From positions 1,008,501 through 1,072,500 of the forward strand of contig NZ_JAUSZA010000001.1 in the NCBI RefSeq assembly GCF_030817215.1: a DNA stretch of 64,000 bases. Reading direction: 5' to 3'. A program made the position numbers and the translations under genes. Shown here in pieces: positions 12,080 to 21,330 of the stretch. The notes under the pieces are model-generated. The model saw only the letters and a list, made by a program, of their open reading frames with translations, made no database searches and was not told the DNA's origin. The first letter of the stretch is position 1. The number at the start of each line of letters is the position of its first letter. Source of the stretch: Paenibacillus sp. V4I3 (GTDB taxonomy: Bacteria > Bacillota > Bacilli > Paenibacillales > NBRC-103111).

Positions 12080-13975
12080 ATGGGATATCATGCAGGTGAT
12101 TATGATGTTATTGTCATCGGCGCCGGACACGCAGGTTGTGAATCTGCACTGGCCTCAGCACGCATGGGTTGTAATACGCTTTTATTAACGATTAATTTAG
12201 ACATGGTCGCATTCATGCCTTGCAATCCATCTATTGGTGGTCCTGCGAAGGGCCACGTTGTTCGTGAAATTGACGCGCTTGGTGGCGAAATGGGTCGTAA
12301 CATCGACAAAACGTTTATTCAAATGCGGATGTTGAATACAGGGAAAGGCCCCGCGGTACATGCGCTGCGCGCACAAGCGGACAAATTTGCGTATCAACAT
12401 AAAATGAAAGAAACAATTGAAGCGACTCCAAACTTGACGTTACGTCAAGGTATGGCCGAAGAGCTCATTGTTGAAGGTGGCGTATGTAAGGGCGTTATCA
12501 CTAAAACAGGCGCTGAATATTACTCTAAAGCAATTGTATTAACGACGGGGACTTATTTAAGAGGGAAAGTTATTATGGGCGAACTGATGTATGAGAGCGG
12601 ACCAAATAATCAGCAGCCTTCTGTTAAATTATCGGAATCCTTGCGTAAACTCGGTTTTGATCTTGTTCGGTTCAAAACAGGGACACCGCCGCGCGTTCAC
12701 AAGGATACAATTGATTTTAGTAAAACGGAAATTCAACCGGGTGATGATGAACCTAAATTTTTCTCATTTGAGACAAAAGCTGAGATTGGTGGTAATGAGC
12801 AGCTGCCATGTTGGTTAACGTACACGTCTGAGGAAACGCACAACATTATTAATTCTAATTTACATCGTGCTCCGATGTTCTCGGGGGCTATTGAAGGAAC
12901 AGGTCCAAGGTATTGCCCATCCATTGAGGATAAAATAGTTCGATTCGCTGATAAACCTAAGCATCAAATCTTTCTAGAGCCAGAGGGACGTAATACTTCG
13001 GAATATTATGTTCAAGGGTTATCAACAAGCATGCCGGAAGATGTACAATTGGGCATACTGCGTTCAATCCCTGGTTTAGAGAAAGTGGAAATGATGCGTA
13101 CCGGTTATGCCATTGAATATGATGCGGTAGTTCCTACTCAGTTGAAACCTTCTTTGGAGACGAAATTGGTAAGTGGATTATTCACTGCTGGACAAATTAA
13201 TGGAACATCGGGATACGAGGAAGCTGCTGGTCAAGGGGTTATGGCTGGGATTAATGCGGCTCGTAAAGTTCAAGAGAAAGAAGCTATCGTTCTGGATAGA
13301 TCGGAAGGGTATATCGGCGTTTTAATTGATGATCTTGTAACGAAGGGTACGAATGAACCTTATCGTTTATTAACATCTCGCGCAGAGTATCGTTTGCTTC
13401 TTCGTCATGATAATGCTGATCTAAGACTAACACCAATTGGTCACGAAATTGGGCTAATTTCAGACGAACGATTCGCAGCATTTTTAAATAAGAAGGCTTT
13501 GATTGATCAAGAAATTGAACGTCTGACTAACGTTAAGGTGAAACCAGAACCTCATGTGCAGGAATTACTAGAAAGTCTGGAAAGTGTGCAGTTGAACAAT
13601 TCTGTACCAGCTATTTCGTTACTTCGTCGTCCTGAGATTGAATATAAGCATATTGAACAAATGACTCCTTCTCCACTTGAGCTTGACGATGAAATGAAAG
13701 AACAAGTAGGGATTCAAGTGAAATATGCTGGTTACATCGAAAAACAAAGCAATCAAGTTGAACGTTTGCGCAAGATGGAAAAGAAGAAGATTCCTGATGA
13801 CATCGAGTATAGCGAAATACACGGAATTGCGACGGAAGCTAAGCAGAAGTTAGCTAAAATTCGACCGATATCTATTGGTCAAGCATCTCGTATCGGTGGC
13901 GTTACACCTTCGGATATTTCAATCCTGCTTGTTTATTTGGAACACTACAACAGAGTCATTGCGGCTAGAGGTTAA
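12080..13975 (+). CDS. mnmG: tRNA uridine-5-carboxymethylaminomethyl enzyme MnmG (GidA)
   Basis: MnmG is the FAD- and NADH-dependent partner of MnmE in wobble-uridine modification. The dinucleotide fold [14 protein letters not shown] is at the N-terminus. The family motifs [19 protein letters not shown] (in part) and [13 protein letters not shown] are present. At 631 aa the length is standard. A GAGGGAGGG ribosome site lies 10 nt before the ATG. rsmG starts 3 nt after its stop. Confidence 0.97.
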   Translation: MGYHAGDYDVIVIGAGHAGCESALASARMGCNTLLLTINLDMVAFMPCNPSIGGPAKGHVVREIDALGGEMGRNIDKTFIQMRMLNTGKGPAVHALRAQADKFAYQHKMKETIEATPNLTLRQGMAEELIVEGGVCKGVITKTGAEYYSKAIVLTTGTYLRGKVIMGELMYESGPNNQQPSVKLSESLRKLGFDLVRFKTGTPPRVHKDTIDFSKTEIQPGDDEPKFFSFETKAEIGGNEQLPCWLTYTSEETHNIINSNLHRAPMFSGAIEGTGPRYCPSIEDKIVRFADKPKHQIFLEPEGRNTSEYYVQGLSTSMPEDVQLGILRSIPGLEKVEMMRTGYAIEYDAVVPTQLKPSLETKLVSGLFTAGQINGTSGYEEAAGQGVMAGINAARKVQEKEAIVLDRSEGYIGVLIDDLVTKGTNEPYRLLTSRAEYRLLLRHDNADLRLTPIGHEIGLISDERFAAFLNKKALIDQEIERLTNVKVKPEPHVQELLESLESVQLNNSVPAISLLRRPEIEYKHIEQMTPSPLELDDEMKEQVGIQVKYAGYIEKQSNQVERLRKMEKKKIPDDIEYSEIHGIATEAKQKLAKIRPISIGQASRIGGVTPSDISILLVYLEHYNRVIAARG

Positions 13976-13978
13976 TTC

Positions 13979-14707
13979 ATGGATGATATTCAACAACAAT
14001 TTGTTCAATTATTAGAAAAACAACAAATTACTCTTTCTACATTACAGCTTGATCAATTTGAGTTGTATTACAAGACTCTTGTTGAGTGGAACGAGAAAAT
14101 GAATTTAACGGGTATTACAGAGAGAGATCAGGTTTACTTGAAACATTTCTATGATTCTCTTTCTGTTTCTTTTAATTATCATATAGGACAAGTATCATCC
14201 GTTGCTGATATTGGCTCTGGAGCTGGATTTCCGAGTATTCCTTTGAAAATTGCTTTTCCACATCTTAAAATTACGATCGTTGATTCTTTGAATAAACGCA
14301 TCTTGTTTTTAAGAGAGTTAGTTACGCAACTTGGGCTTACGGATACCGAATGTGTTCATGGTAGAGCAGAAGACATTGCTAGATTACCTAAGTATCGGGA
14401 TCAATTTGATTTGGTTACAGCTAGAGCTGTTGCACGATTGCAGGTTTTAAATGAATTTTGTCTTCCTTTTGTTAAGAAGGGTGGAACGTTCATTGCAATG
14501 AAAGGTTCAGAGATTGATGAGGAACTAAGTGAGGCTTCATTCAGTTTAGCAGAGTTAAGAGGGAAGGTAGTCAAGGTGAATCGTATGCAGCTACCGATTG
14601 AGGGATCGATCCGGCATTTTGTAGAGATTCATAAACTAGCATCGACTCCCGCTAAGTATCCTAGAAAAGCAGGTATCCCACTGAAAGAGCCTTTAGTCAA
14701 ATTGTGA
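13979..14707 (+). CDS. rsmG: 16S rRNA (guanine527-N7)-methyltransferase RsmG
   Basis: RsmG (GidB) methylates G527 of 16S rRNA using S-adenosylmethionine. The binding motif VADIGSGAGFPSIPLKIAF and the downstream TARAVARL are clear in the 242-residue protein. Its ribosome site AGAGG lies inside the end of mnmG, so translation is likely coupled. A parS site begins 4 nt after its stop. Confidence 0.96.
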   Translation: MDDIQQQFVQLLEKQQITLSTLQLDQFELYYKTLVEWNEKMNLTGITERDQVYLKHFYDSLSVSFNYHIGQVSSVADIGSGAGFPSIPLKIAFPHLKITIVDSLNKRILFLRELVTQLGLTDTECVHGRAEDIARLPKYRDQFDLVTARAVARLQVLNEFCLPFVKKGGTFIAMKGSEIDEELSEASFSLAELRGKVVKVNRMQLPIEGSIRHFVEIHKLASTPAKYPRKAGIPLKEPLVKL

Positions 14708-14710
14708 ATT

Positions 14711-14726
14711 TGTTCCACGTGAAACA
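14711..14726. other. parS centromere site 1
   Basis: TGTTCCACGTGAAACA is identical to the parS consensus bound by ParB/Spo0J in Bacillus. It sits between rsmG and noc, about 6 kb from the origin. ParB is expected to load here and recruit SMC. Confidence 0.95.
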
Positions 14727-14920
14727 TTTACATGGATTCGAGTATCAAATAGAAGGAAATAGGGACTCTATGTTGAATTAATAATAGAGTGAATTTAACC
14801 CAATAGATAAGCAATTTTAAGAGATTGCACTTGTATACTTCGACGTAATATTGGCAAAATGTTTTCGTTCGTTGAAAAGAAAGTATAAGTATAAGTATAT
14901 ATTTTTGCTTCGCATCAACC

Positions 14921-15000
14921 TTGACAAACGCATTCGTCCGTTAAGGACGAAGGTGTCGTTTATCCTTGTGTAGGACGAAGAGGTCGTCTATCTTTGGATC
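14921..15000 (+). repeat. Tandem GGACGAAG hairpin repeat in the noc leader
   Basis: The 339-bp rsmG-noc spacer holds parS, a run of AAGTATA-like repeats at 14880-14900, and this element. TTCGTCC (14933-14939) and GGACGAA (14945-14951) form a hairpin around GTTAA. The unit starting GGACGAAG at 14945 recurs with mismatches at 14973, a 28-bp period. Each unit continues with GTCGT and TATCYTTG. Similar units lie before walR and the 17.8-kb gene. A TTGACA at 14921 has no good -10. Confidence 0.55.
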
Positions 15001-15046
15001 ATTTTGGTCGCTTAAACTACGGGAAGAGTTGGTGGTAAGTTTTCCT

Positions 15047-15862
15047 ATGAAAGAACAAATTTCAAAGCTATTTGGCCTATCAGATCGATCAACGACTGAC
15101 GAGGTCAAGAACATATCGGTTAATAGTATTATTCCAAGTCCCTATCAGCCAAGGTTGTTGTTTGATGATGATCGAATTGATGAACTCATGCAAACAATTC
15201 GAACTCATGGCATCATTCAGCCCATCGTTGTCAGAGTTAAAAACAACGCGTTCGAGTTAATTGCCGGTGAACGACGTTTAAGGGCTGTTAAAAAGTTGGG
15301 TCTCGATACAATCCCTGCGATTGTACGTGATTTCAATGATTCTCAAGCAGCATCTATTGCTCTTATTGAAAATCTTCAGCGCGAAGGACTTACCTCAATA
15401 GAAGAGGCTGCTGCTTACCAACAATTAATAGAGATGCATGATTTAACGCAGGAAAGCTTAGCGCAGCGTCTCGGTAAAAGCCAATCGACGATTGCAAATA
15501 AAATCCGGTTATTACATTTAAGCGAACCTGTTAAGATGGCATTAATGGAACGTAAAATTACGGAACGTCATGCCAGAGCATTGTTGGCGCTTGATCAAGA
15601 AGAACTGCAAGTTAAAGTGCTTGAAGAAATCATCGCCAAAGAGTTGAATGTAAAGCAAACAGAAATAAAAATTAATTTCTTGAAGGAAGCAACTAAAATC
15701 AAGAAATCTCGACGCGTCTCTTTTTCGAAAGATGTTCGGTTAGCTTTAAATACAATTCGTCAATCCGTTGAAATGGTTTCGAGTTCTGGTTTAAATATTA
15801 ATACGTCTGAGCAAGATCATGATGATCATTACGAAATTATAATTAAGATTCCTAAACGATAA
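15047..15862 (+). CDS. noc: Nucleoid occlusion protein Noc
   Basis: Noc is a ParB-family DNA-binding protein that blocks division over the nucleoid. It shares the ParB N-domain (YQPRLLFDDDRIDEL, GERRLRAVKKLG) and an HTH (LTQESLAQRLGKSQSTIANK), and ends EIIIKIPKR. The start ATG 15047 (271 aa) gives the expected N-terminus MKEQISKLFGL. An in-frame extension to 14966 runs through the repeat element and looks non-coding. It is the first of three ParABS-related genes and has its own terminator. Confidence 0.93.
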   Translation: MKEQISKLFGLSDRSTTDEVKNISVNSIIPSPYQPRLLFDDDRIDELMQTIRTHGIIQPIVVRVKNNAFELIAGERRLRAVKKLGLDTIPAIVRDFNDSQAASIALIENLQREGLTSIEEAAAYQQLIEMHDLTQESLAQRLGKSQSTIANKIRLLHLSEPVKMALMERKITERHARALLALDQEELQVKVLEEIIAKELNVKQTEIKINFLKEATKIKKSRRVSFSKDVRLALNTIRQSVEMVSSSGLNINTSEQDHDDHYEIIIKIPKR

Positions 15863-15883
15863 TAAGGCATTTATTGCTACCTT

Positions 15884-15906
15884 AAACGGCGCAAGCCGTT
15901 TTTTTT
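15884..15906 (+). terminator. Intrinsic terminator after noc
   Basis: AAACGGC and GCCGTTT pair around GCAA, followed by a run of T to 15906. Confidence 0.9.
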
Positions 15907-16024
15907 GCATCTTATGGACATAAACTATCAAATATTGATAAGGTAACTCGCCCATAGATATGTTAAGATAGTAATACTGCTTTAGTATGGCATTTGGAAC
16001 ATAAGCGATTGAGGTGAAATGGTT

Positions 16025-16783
16025 TTGTCTAAAATAATTGCAATAACAAATCAGAAGGGTGGCGTCGGTAAGACGACAACTTCTGTGAATTTAGGTGCTT
16101 CCCTAGCATCATTAGGGAAAAGGGTGCTTCTCGTTGACATCGACCCACAAGGCAACACAACAAGTGGCATCGGTGTAAACAAAGCGGATGTTGTTAATTG
16201 TATCTATGATGTACTAATTAATGATGTTCACCCCAAAGATGCAACGGTTGAAACCAACGTTCCAAATCTCAAAATAGTACCTGCAACGATTCAGTTAGCA
16301 GGAGCTGAAATAGAACTTGTTCCGACGATTTCAAGGGAAGTACGATTAAAGAAATCCCTCCAGTTAGTGAAACATTTATATGATTACATCCTTATTGATT
16401 GTCCTCCGTCACTAGGCCTTCTAACCATTAACTCATTAACTGCTGCCGATTCTGTCATTATCCCAATTCAATGTGAATACTACGCGCTTGAAGGATTAAG
16501 CCAGCTGCTCAATACAGTTCGTTTAGTTCAAAAGCATCTCAATACAGGGCTTCAAATTGAAGGCGTTTTGTTGACTATGTTCGATGCAAGAACTAACCTT
16601 GGTATACAGGTTATTGAAGAAGTTAAGAAATACTTCCAAACGAAAGTATACCAAACGATTATTCCAAGAAATGTTCGCTTAAGTGAAGCACCCAGTCATG
16701 GACAATCCATTATTACGTATGATCCTAGATCAAAAGGCGCGGAAGTGTATTTAGAGCTTGCGAAGGAAGTGATCTCTGTATGA
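16025..16783 (+). CDS. soj: Chromosome partitioning ATPase ParA/Soj
   Basis: Soj is a Walker-type ATPase that acts with ParB in origin segregation and DnaA control. The deviant Walker A KGGVGKTTTSVNLG and the Walker B DIDPQGN are at the N-terminus. I choose TTG 16025 (252 aa). GAGGTGA (16011-16017) is then 7 nt away, and the protein starts SKIIAITNQKGG like B. subtilis Soj. ATG 16019 would touch the ribosome site. It overlaps parB by 4 nt. Confidence 0.95.
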   Translation: MSKIIAITNQKGGVGKTTTSVNLGASLASLGKRVLLVDIDPQGNTTSGIGVNKADVVNCIYDVLINDVHPKDATVETNVPNLKIVPATIQLAGAEIELVPTISREVRLKKSLQLVKHLYDYILIDCPPSLGLLTINSLTAADSVIIPIQCEYYALEGLSQLLNTVRLVQKHLNTGLQIEGVLLTMFDARTNLGIQVIEEVKKYFQTKVYQTIIPRNVRLSEAPSHGQSIITYDPRSKGAEVYLELAKEVISV

Positions 16784-17652
16784 CCAAAGGCCTTTCTAAA
16801 GGTTTAGGTAAGGGATTGGATGCTTTAATTACTTCTTTACATATCGATGATAGTGATAAAGTTATCCAAATTCCATTATCTCAATTGAGAGCAAACCCTT
16901 ATCAACCTAGAAAAAATTTCAATGAAGATAGCATTAGAGAATTAGCTGATTCAATCAAAGAACACGGTGTTATTCAACCGATCATCGTTCGTAAAGTTCT
17001 TAAAGGTTTTGAGATTATCGCTGGTGAGCGGAGATTCCGTGCTTCTCAAGTATCAGGGATGCCGACGATACCGGCTGTTGAAAGAAACTTCTCGGATCAG
17101 CAAGTAATGGAAATCGCTTTGATTGAAAATGTACAGCGTGAAGATCTCAATGCGATGGAAATTGCTTTTGCTTATCAAGGTATCATTGATCAGTTTTCTC
17201 TCACGCAAGAAGAGCTTTCTGCAAAGGTTGGAAAGAGTAGATCGCATATTGCTAACTTTCTGAGATTGCTGCAACTGCCTGATTCCATTAAACAATATGT
17301 TTCACGTGGAACATTATCAATGGGACATGCTAGAGCTATTGTGGGTGTGAAGGACGATAAGGTGAAAAAAGAACTCGCAGAAACAACCATTAGTAAACAA
17401 TGGAGTGTACGTGAGCTTGAAGAAGCTGTGAAAACGTTGGAAGAGACACCAGGGCAAGAAAAAGAAAGAAGTAAGCAAAAAGAAAAGAATAGAGATCCAT
17501 ACATTAATCAAGCTGAAGATCAGTTGAGAGATATTTACCGCACGACGGTGAAAATTAAAAATCAGCAGGATAAAGGTAAGATTGAACTTCTCTACTATTC
17601 CAAAGACGATTTAAACCGTCTACTAGAATTACTTCAAGGTAAAATTTCTTAA
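16780..17652 (+). CDS. parB: Chromosome partitioning protein ParB/Spo0J
   Basis: ParB binds parS, spreads as a CTP-dependent clamp and loads SMC. The 290-residue protein has the N-terminal NPYQPRKNF region, the CTP-binding GERRFRASQVSG box, the HTH LTQEELSAKVGKSRSHIAN, and a lysine-rich linker before the C-terminal dimer domain. Its ATG overlaps the soj stop. The gene carries a perfect parS at 17298. Confidence 0.96.
   Translation: MTKGLSKGLGKGLDALITSLHIDDSDKVIQIPLSQLRANPYQPRKNFNEDSIRELADSIKEHGVIQPIIVRKVLKGFEIIAGERRFRASQVSGMPTIPAVERNFSDQQVMEIALIENVQREDLNAMEIAFAYQGIIDQFSLTQEELSAKVGKSRSHIANFLRLLQLPDSIKQYVSRGTLSMGHARAIVGVKDDKVKKELAETTISKQWSVRELEEAVKTLEETPGQEKERSKQKEKNRDPYINQAEDQLRDIYRTTVKIKNQQDKGKIELLYYSKDDLNRLLELLQGKIS
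17298..17313. other. parS centromere site 2 inside parB
   Basis: TGTTTCACGTGGAACA is the exact reverse complement of the first parS. It is read through as parB codons for YVSRGT. B. subtilis also carries a parS inside spo0J. Confidence 0.95.
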
Positions 17653-17658
17653 AATTAG

Positions 17659-17712
17659 ATAGCATACCGATGGTTTTCTTTCGAACTGAAAGATCAAACT
17701 AAGGTATGCTAT
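17659..17712 (+). terminator. Inverted repeat after parB, possible terminator
   Basis: ATAGCATACC (17659-17668) is the exact complement of GGTATGCTAT (17703-17712). The loop is 34 nt and only a weak AT-rich tail follows, so this could be a terminator or a protein-binding dyad. Confidence 0.5.
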
Positions 17713-17773
17713 ATTTATGAGTTGATGAGTAAGTTTACAACTTAACGTGCTTCGTACCAACCTTACAAACCAG

Positions 17774-17818
17774 CTCGACTTTAAGGACGGGTTGAACCGT
17801 ATATCCATGTGAGAGAGG
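17774..17818 (+). repeat. Diverged GGACG leader repeat
   Basis: TTAAGGACG, then a spacer, then CCGTATATCCATGTGAGAGAGG resembles the units before noc and walR. It runs directly into the ribosome site of the next gene. It is the weakest of the copies. Confidence 0.35.
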
Positions 17819-17825
17819 TGACAAA

Positions 17826-18986
17826 ATGACGGGTGTTATGTATTTTGATCAAGCGGCATCTTCATGGCCAAAACCACCTGCTGTTATGGATGCCATGATG
17901 CAATGTATGCAGGAGTTCGCAGCAAATCCAGGCAGAGGCAGTCATCAGATGGCAGTGAAAGCCAGTAGAGTATTATTTGAGACACGGAAAAATACGGCGC
18001 GTTTATTCGGGATTAGAAATCCTAATGATATATCGTTTGCACTAAATACAACCCATGCACTGAATCAAGCGATCAAAGGCTTCGTAAAAGCTGGAGACCA
18101 CGTAATATGCACCAATATCGAGCATAACTCCGTGCGTAGACCTCTTGAATATTTGAAGGCCTCGGCTCAGGTTGAACTTACGTATATTCCTAGCGATGAA
18201 CAAGGTAATATTCGATTAGATGAATTGAAGAAAGCATTTCAACCCAATACAACACTGGTCGTTGTCAATCATAGTTCAAATCTGTTGGGGACAATTATGC
18301 CAGTAGGTGAAATGGGAGACATCTGCCGTAATCAAGGCGTTAGGCTGCTCGTAGACGCGGCTCAGAGTGCCGGTATACTGCCTATTGATGTAGTGAGTAT
18401 GAATATTGATATGCTGGCATTTCCGGGCCACAAGGGGCTCTTGGGGCCTCAGGGAACAGGTGGTTTATACATTCATCCGGACCTTGATTTAGAGCCACTA
18501 TTACACGGAGGCACAGGGAGTCAATCGGAGGCCATACACCAACCCACCGTGCGACCAGATCGTTATGAAGCTGGGACGCAAAATACAGTTGGAATTGCGG
18601 GACTAAATGAAGGTGTGAAATTTGTCTGGGCTGAAACTGTAGAAAAGATTCATGAGAAAGAGTGGCGCCAAACTCAACTCCTGATGGAAGGTTTGCTGGG
18701 AATTGAAGGAGTCACGGTTCTTGGGCCAACGCTTGGACAAAATAAAACAGGAATTGTTTCCTTTAATATCAACGATGCGGATTCATCGGAAGTGGCCTTT
18801 ATCCTGGATCAATCCTTTCAGATAGCCGTTCGTTCAGGCTATCATTGTACACCACTTGCCCATGAAGCTGCGGGAACTTTAGCTAAAGGTGCAGTAAGAG
18901 CGAGTATTGGTTATTTCACAACGGATCATGAAGTCGAAGCCTTGATTGATGCTGTAAAAGAGATTCAAACGCAGTATGCGAAGTAG
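17826..18986 (+). CDS. PLP-dependent aminotransferase class V, cysteine desulfurase-like
   Basis: This 386-residue enzyme is of the class V aminotransferase fold, and I place it with the NifS/CsdA-like desulfurases. The PLP lysine is K203 in FPGHKGLLGPQG. The candidate catalytic cysteine is C341 in VRSGYHCTPLAHE. HNSVRRP and VDAAQSAG are further active-site segments. Such an enzyme releases sulfur from cysteine, but no scaffold or acceptor gene is adjacent, so the partner is unknown. AGAGAGGTGA precedes the ATG. Confidence 0.88.
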   Translation: MTGVMYFDQAASSWPKPPAVMDAMMQCMQEFAANPGRGSHQMAVKASRVLFETRKNTARLFGIRNPNDISFALNTTHALNQAIKGFVKAGDHVICTNIEHNSVRRPLEYLKASAQVELTYIPSDEQGNIRLDELKKAFQPNTTLVVVNHSSNLLGTIMPVGEMGDICRNQGVRLLVDAAQSAGILPIDVVSMNIDMLAFPGHKGLLGPQGTGGLYIHPDLDLEPLLHGGTGSQSEAIHQPTVRPDRYEAGTQNTVGIAGLNEGVKFVWAETVEKIHEKEWRQTQLLMEGLLGIEGVTVLGPTLGQNKTGIVSFNINDADSSEVAFILDQSFQIAVRSGYHCTPLAHEAAGTLAKGAVRASIGYFTTDHEVEALIDAVKEIQTQYAK

Positions 18987-19001
18987 AAAGAGGGATAAAT
19001 C

Positions 19002-19493
19002 ATGGGGGAACTGTTTGGCCTTGATGCTGGGGTCATTGTATTAACTTGTTTCGCATTAATCGTTGTGCTATTTATTTTCATATTAATTGTATCCATTAAA
19101 TTAGCTTCCTTGCGTAAACAATATTCACAAATGATGAACGGGTCACAAGCAGAGAATATGGAACAGCTCATTATTGATATGCAAAAAGGATTAAATGAGC
19201 AAAAGGCCGAATCAATAGCGACTTCAGCCAGGGTTGAAACAATTCAAAAAGCATTGATGAAGACGAAGTCAAAAATCGCGATCCATCGCTATAATGCCTT
19301 CAATGAAGGTGGAAGTGATTTAAGCTTTACTATTGCTATATTGGATGATTATCAAGATGGGGTCATTCTGACGGGTATACATAGTCGCGAGCAGATGTAT
19401 TTGTATGCTAAGCCAATTCAGAATGCACAATCAAGCTATACGCTAAGCCCTGAAGAAAAAGAAGCGATTAATCAAACTTTAAAGCAGCCGTAG
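19002..19493 (+). CDS. DUF4446 family membrane-anchored protein
   Basis: This 163-residue protein has one N-terminal membrane helix (about 10-30, CFALIVVLFIFILIVSIKL). A short coiled segment and a compact domain follow, with IAIHRYNAFNEGGSDLSFTIAILD, quoted here in part as RYNAFNEGGSDLSF. That motif is typical of DUF4446 proteins near parB in Firmicutes. The function is not known. It follows the aminotransferase by 15 bp. Its last 26 bp overlap the end of yyaC on the other strand. Confidence 0.85.
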   Translation: MGELFGLDAGVIVLTCFALIVVLFIFILIVSIKLASLRKQYSQMMNGSQAENMEQLIIDMQKGLNEQKAESIATSARVETIQKALMKTKSKIAIHRYNAFNEGGSDLSFTIAILDDYQDGVILTGIHSREQMYLYAKPIQNAQSSYTLSPEEKEAINQTLKQP

Positions 19494-20091
19494 CATTAGG
19501 GGTATAAGATTGTGTGCGGCGCAAAGCAGAATGAAGAGCATCACCAATGATATTGGCCATATTCATGACTAAGCTAAGCCGCGTGTTCTGAAGGACGAAA
19601 TACTCCATAAATCCACCGACATTTACAATTCCGGTAACATGGATGTCACCAACTGGGGGCAAATCTTTATTAACACCAGCGCCCGGTTTAAGAGGTCCAT
19701 CTGCAACTTGAATGCAACCGACGCTAGATACTTGACCAAGGCAAGCATCGATGGCAACGATGAAGGGGTTTTGAAACTGGTTATGGACTTTATCCACGGT
19801 TTCAGCTAAATTCATGGCATGGACAGGCTCATCTAAAGTGCCGAAAAGATGGAGGTTGCGGAGGTTGGTTGTTCGATTCAAATGAGAGCCAACTAGTGGT
19901 CCTAAGGAATCTCCAGTAGAACGATCGGTTCCTACACATATGACAACGATAGGTTGATAGGTTGGTAGTTTGCTAAAGATGGTGTGTAAATGCTTTGAGA
20001 GAAGAAAAGGGGTATCAGCATCTGTATGTTGAATCTTCAGTGGTTCTAGAACCGTATTTTTCACTCCATCGAAACCAAATTGGAATTTCAT
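19468..20091 (-). CDS. yyaC: Spore protease YyaC (DUF1256)
   Basis: This 207-residue protein belongs to the YyaC/DUF1256 family, related to the GPR spore protease. Visible motifs are CVGTDRSTGDSLGPLVG, FIVAIDACLGQ and PGAGVNKDLPPVGD. I start at ATG 20091, where GGAGGGA lies just upstream. A longer frame to 20190 lacks a ribosome site. Its presence marks the organism as a spore former. It is convergent with the DUF4446 gene and divergent from the DUF3343 gene. Confidence 0.9.
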   Translation of the reverse strand: MKFQFGFDGVKNTVLEPLKIQHTDADTPFLLSKHLHTIFSKLPTYQPIVVICVGTDRSTGDSLGPLVGSHLNRTTNLRNLHLFGTLDEPVHAMNLAETVDKVHNQFQNPFIVAIDACLGQVSSVGCIQVADGPLKPGAGVNKDLPPVGDIHVTGIVNVGGFMEYFVLQNTRLSLVMNMANIIGDALHSALRRTQSYTPNATAALKFD

Positions 20092-20188
20092 CGTATCCCT
20101 CCAAATGTTACTATTTTTTTTACTAGTATATGGAGAGATAGGGACATTTATACGTAGAAGAGGGGGACTTTCCCTGAAACTTTCAATC

Positions 20189-20425
20189 ATGTTGCTAGCG
20201 TTCGATTCTACTCAACAAGCACTGAGGGCAGAAATGCTGCTAGAGTATGCAGATATCGAGATCGACATACGACCAACTCCGAAAGAAATCACCGCGGGCT
20301 GCGCACTGTCTATTGAATTCCCCGGAGAGAATTTAGAACAAGTAAGAGACATCATTCATTCTGAAAATGTGGAAATAAGAGGCATCTATTTTAAAAATGA
20401 GGATAAATATGTTACGATGGAATGA
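20189..20425 (+). CDS. DUF3343 domain protein
   Basis: This small protein (78 aa from ATG 20189) reads MLLAFDSTQQALRAEMLLE, then PTPKEITAGCALSIEF, which is the DUF3343 pattern. The function is unknown. The start is uncertain: the best ribosome site, AGAGGGGG, is about 20 nt upstream and would suit a CTG at 20174. The mscS gene follows 18 bp after its stop. Confidence 0.8.
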   Translation: MLLAFDSTQQALRAEMLLEYADIEIDIRPTPKEITAGCALSIEFPGENLEQVRDIIHSENVEIRGIYFKNEDKYVTME

Positions 20426-20443
20426 AATTAAGGGGGGCTGCAG

Positions 20444-21283
20444 ATGGCCTTTGTAACTAAGTTTTTTGCAGATTTAGGTCAATGGATACACGAACATATA
20501 ACTAAACCGGAAATGATAGCCTCGATATTTTGGATTATCGTTAAAATTATATTAATCTATGTAGTAGCTAAAATTTGTATAAAAATCGCTGATAAAACAA
20601 TCGCTCATATGATTTCAGCCAGAGACAAGTCTCCGTTGAAATTTGATAGAAGAAGAACGAACACAATAGGAAGTCTCATACATAATCTAATAGCTTACAC
20701 GATCAATCTTATATGCATTATGCTGATACTAGGGCAAGTTGGGCTGAATATAGGCCCTTTACTTGCTGGTGCAGGTGTACTCGGGCTAGCGATTGGTTTC
20801 GGAGCACAGAGTTTGGTGAAGGATGTAATAACAGGGTTCTTCATCATCTTTGAGGATCAATTCGGAGTGGGGGATGTCATTCAAATTGATCAATTCAAAG
20901 GTACAGTGGAAGAAATCGGGATTAGAGTGACCCGGATCAAGAGTTGGACAGGTGAAGTGCATATTATTCCGAATGGAAATATCAAACAAGTAACCAATTT
21001 TTCTACCTATAATTCACTTGCTGTAGTTGATGTAACGATTCCTCTTCATTTGGATATTGATAAAGCGACAGAAATCCTCAAGGAAACGGTGAAGCAAGTT
21101 CAGCTGCTTACCGATGATATTGTGAAAGAACCTGAGGTGCTTGGTGTTCAGATGGTAGGTACGACGGATTTGAAAATTCGTATTATCGCGGAGTGTAAGC
21201 CGACAAGACAATTTAATGTCACTAGACTTTTGAATATCGAAATTAAGAAGCAGCTCAATATCACCCAAATAGAAGTGCTATAA
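20444..21283 (+). CDS. Mechanosensitive channel, MscS family
   Basis: MscS-type channels release solutes when membrane tension rises. The 279-residue protein has three N-terminal helices. The third is the pore helix GAGVLGLAIGFGAQSLVKDV, followed by FEDQFGVGDVIQID and the cytoplasmic beta domain with GEVHIIPNG. AAGGGGGGC lies about 6 nt before the ATG. Confidence 0.95.
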   Translation: MAFVTKFFADLGQWIHEHITKPEMIASIFWIIVKIILIYVVAKICIKIADKTIAHMISARDKSPLKFDRRRTNTIGSLIHNLIAYTINLICIMLILGQVGLNIGPLLAGAGVLGLAIGFGAQSLVKDVITGFFIIFEDQFGVGDVIQIDQFKGTVEEIGIRVTRIKSWTGEVHIIPNGNIKQVTNFSTYNSLAVVDVTIPLHLDIDKATEILKETVKQVQLLTDDIVKEPEVLGVQMVGTTDLKIRIIAECKPTRQFNVTRLLNIEIKKQLNITQIEVL

Positions 21284-21330
21284 CCCAAGAAAATAATGTC
21301 CGTAAATTCAAAAAAGGCGGTGGCAGACGA

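Noticed and set aside
14966-15046. 27-codon N-terminal extension of Noc
   Set aside because: It is encoded by the leader repeat, is not seen in known Noc proteins, and ATG 15047 gives the family N-terminus.
20092-20190. 33-codon extension of YyaC
   Set aside because: It overlaps the divergent promoter area, and GGAGGGA directly precedes ATG 20091.
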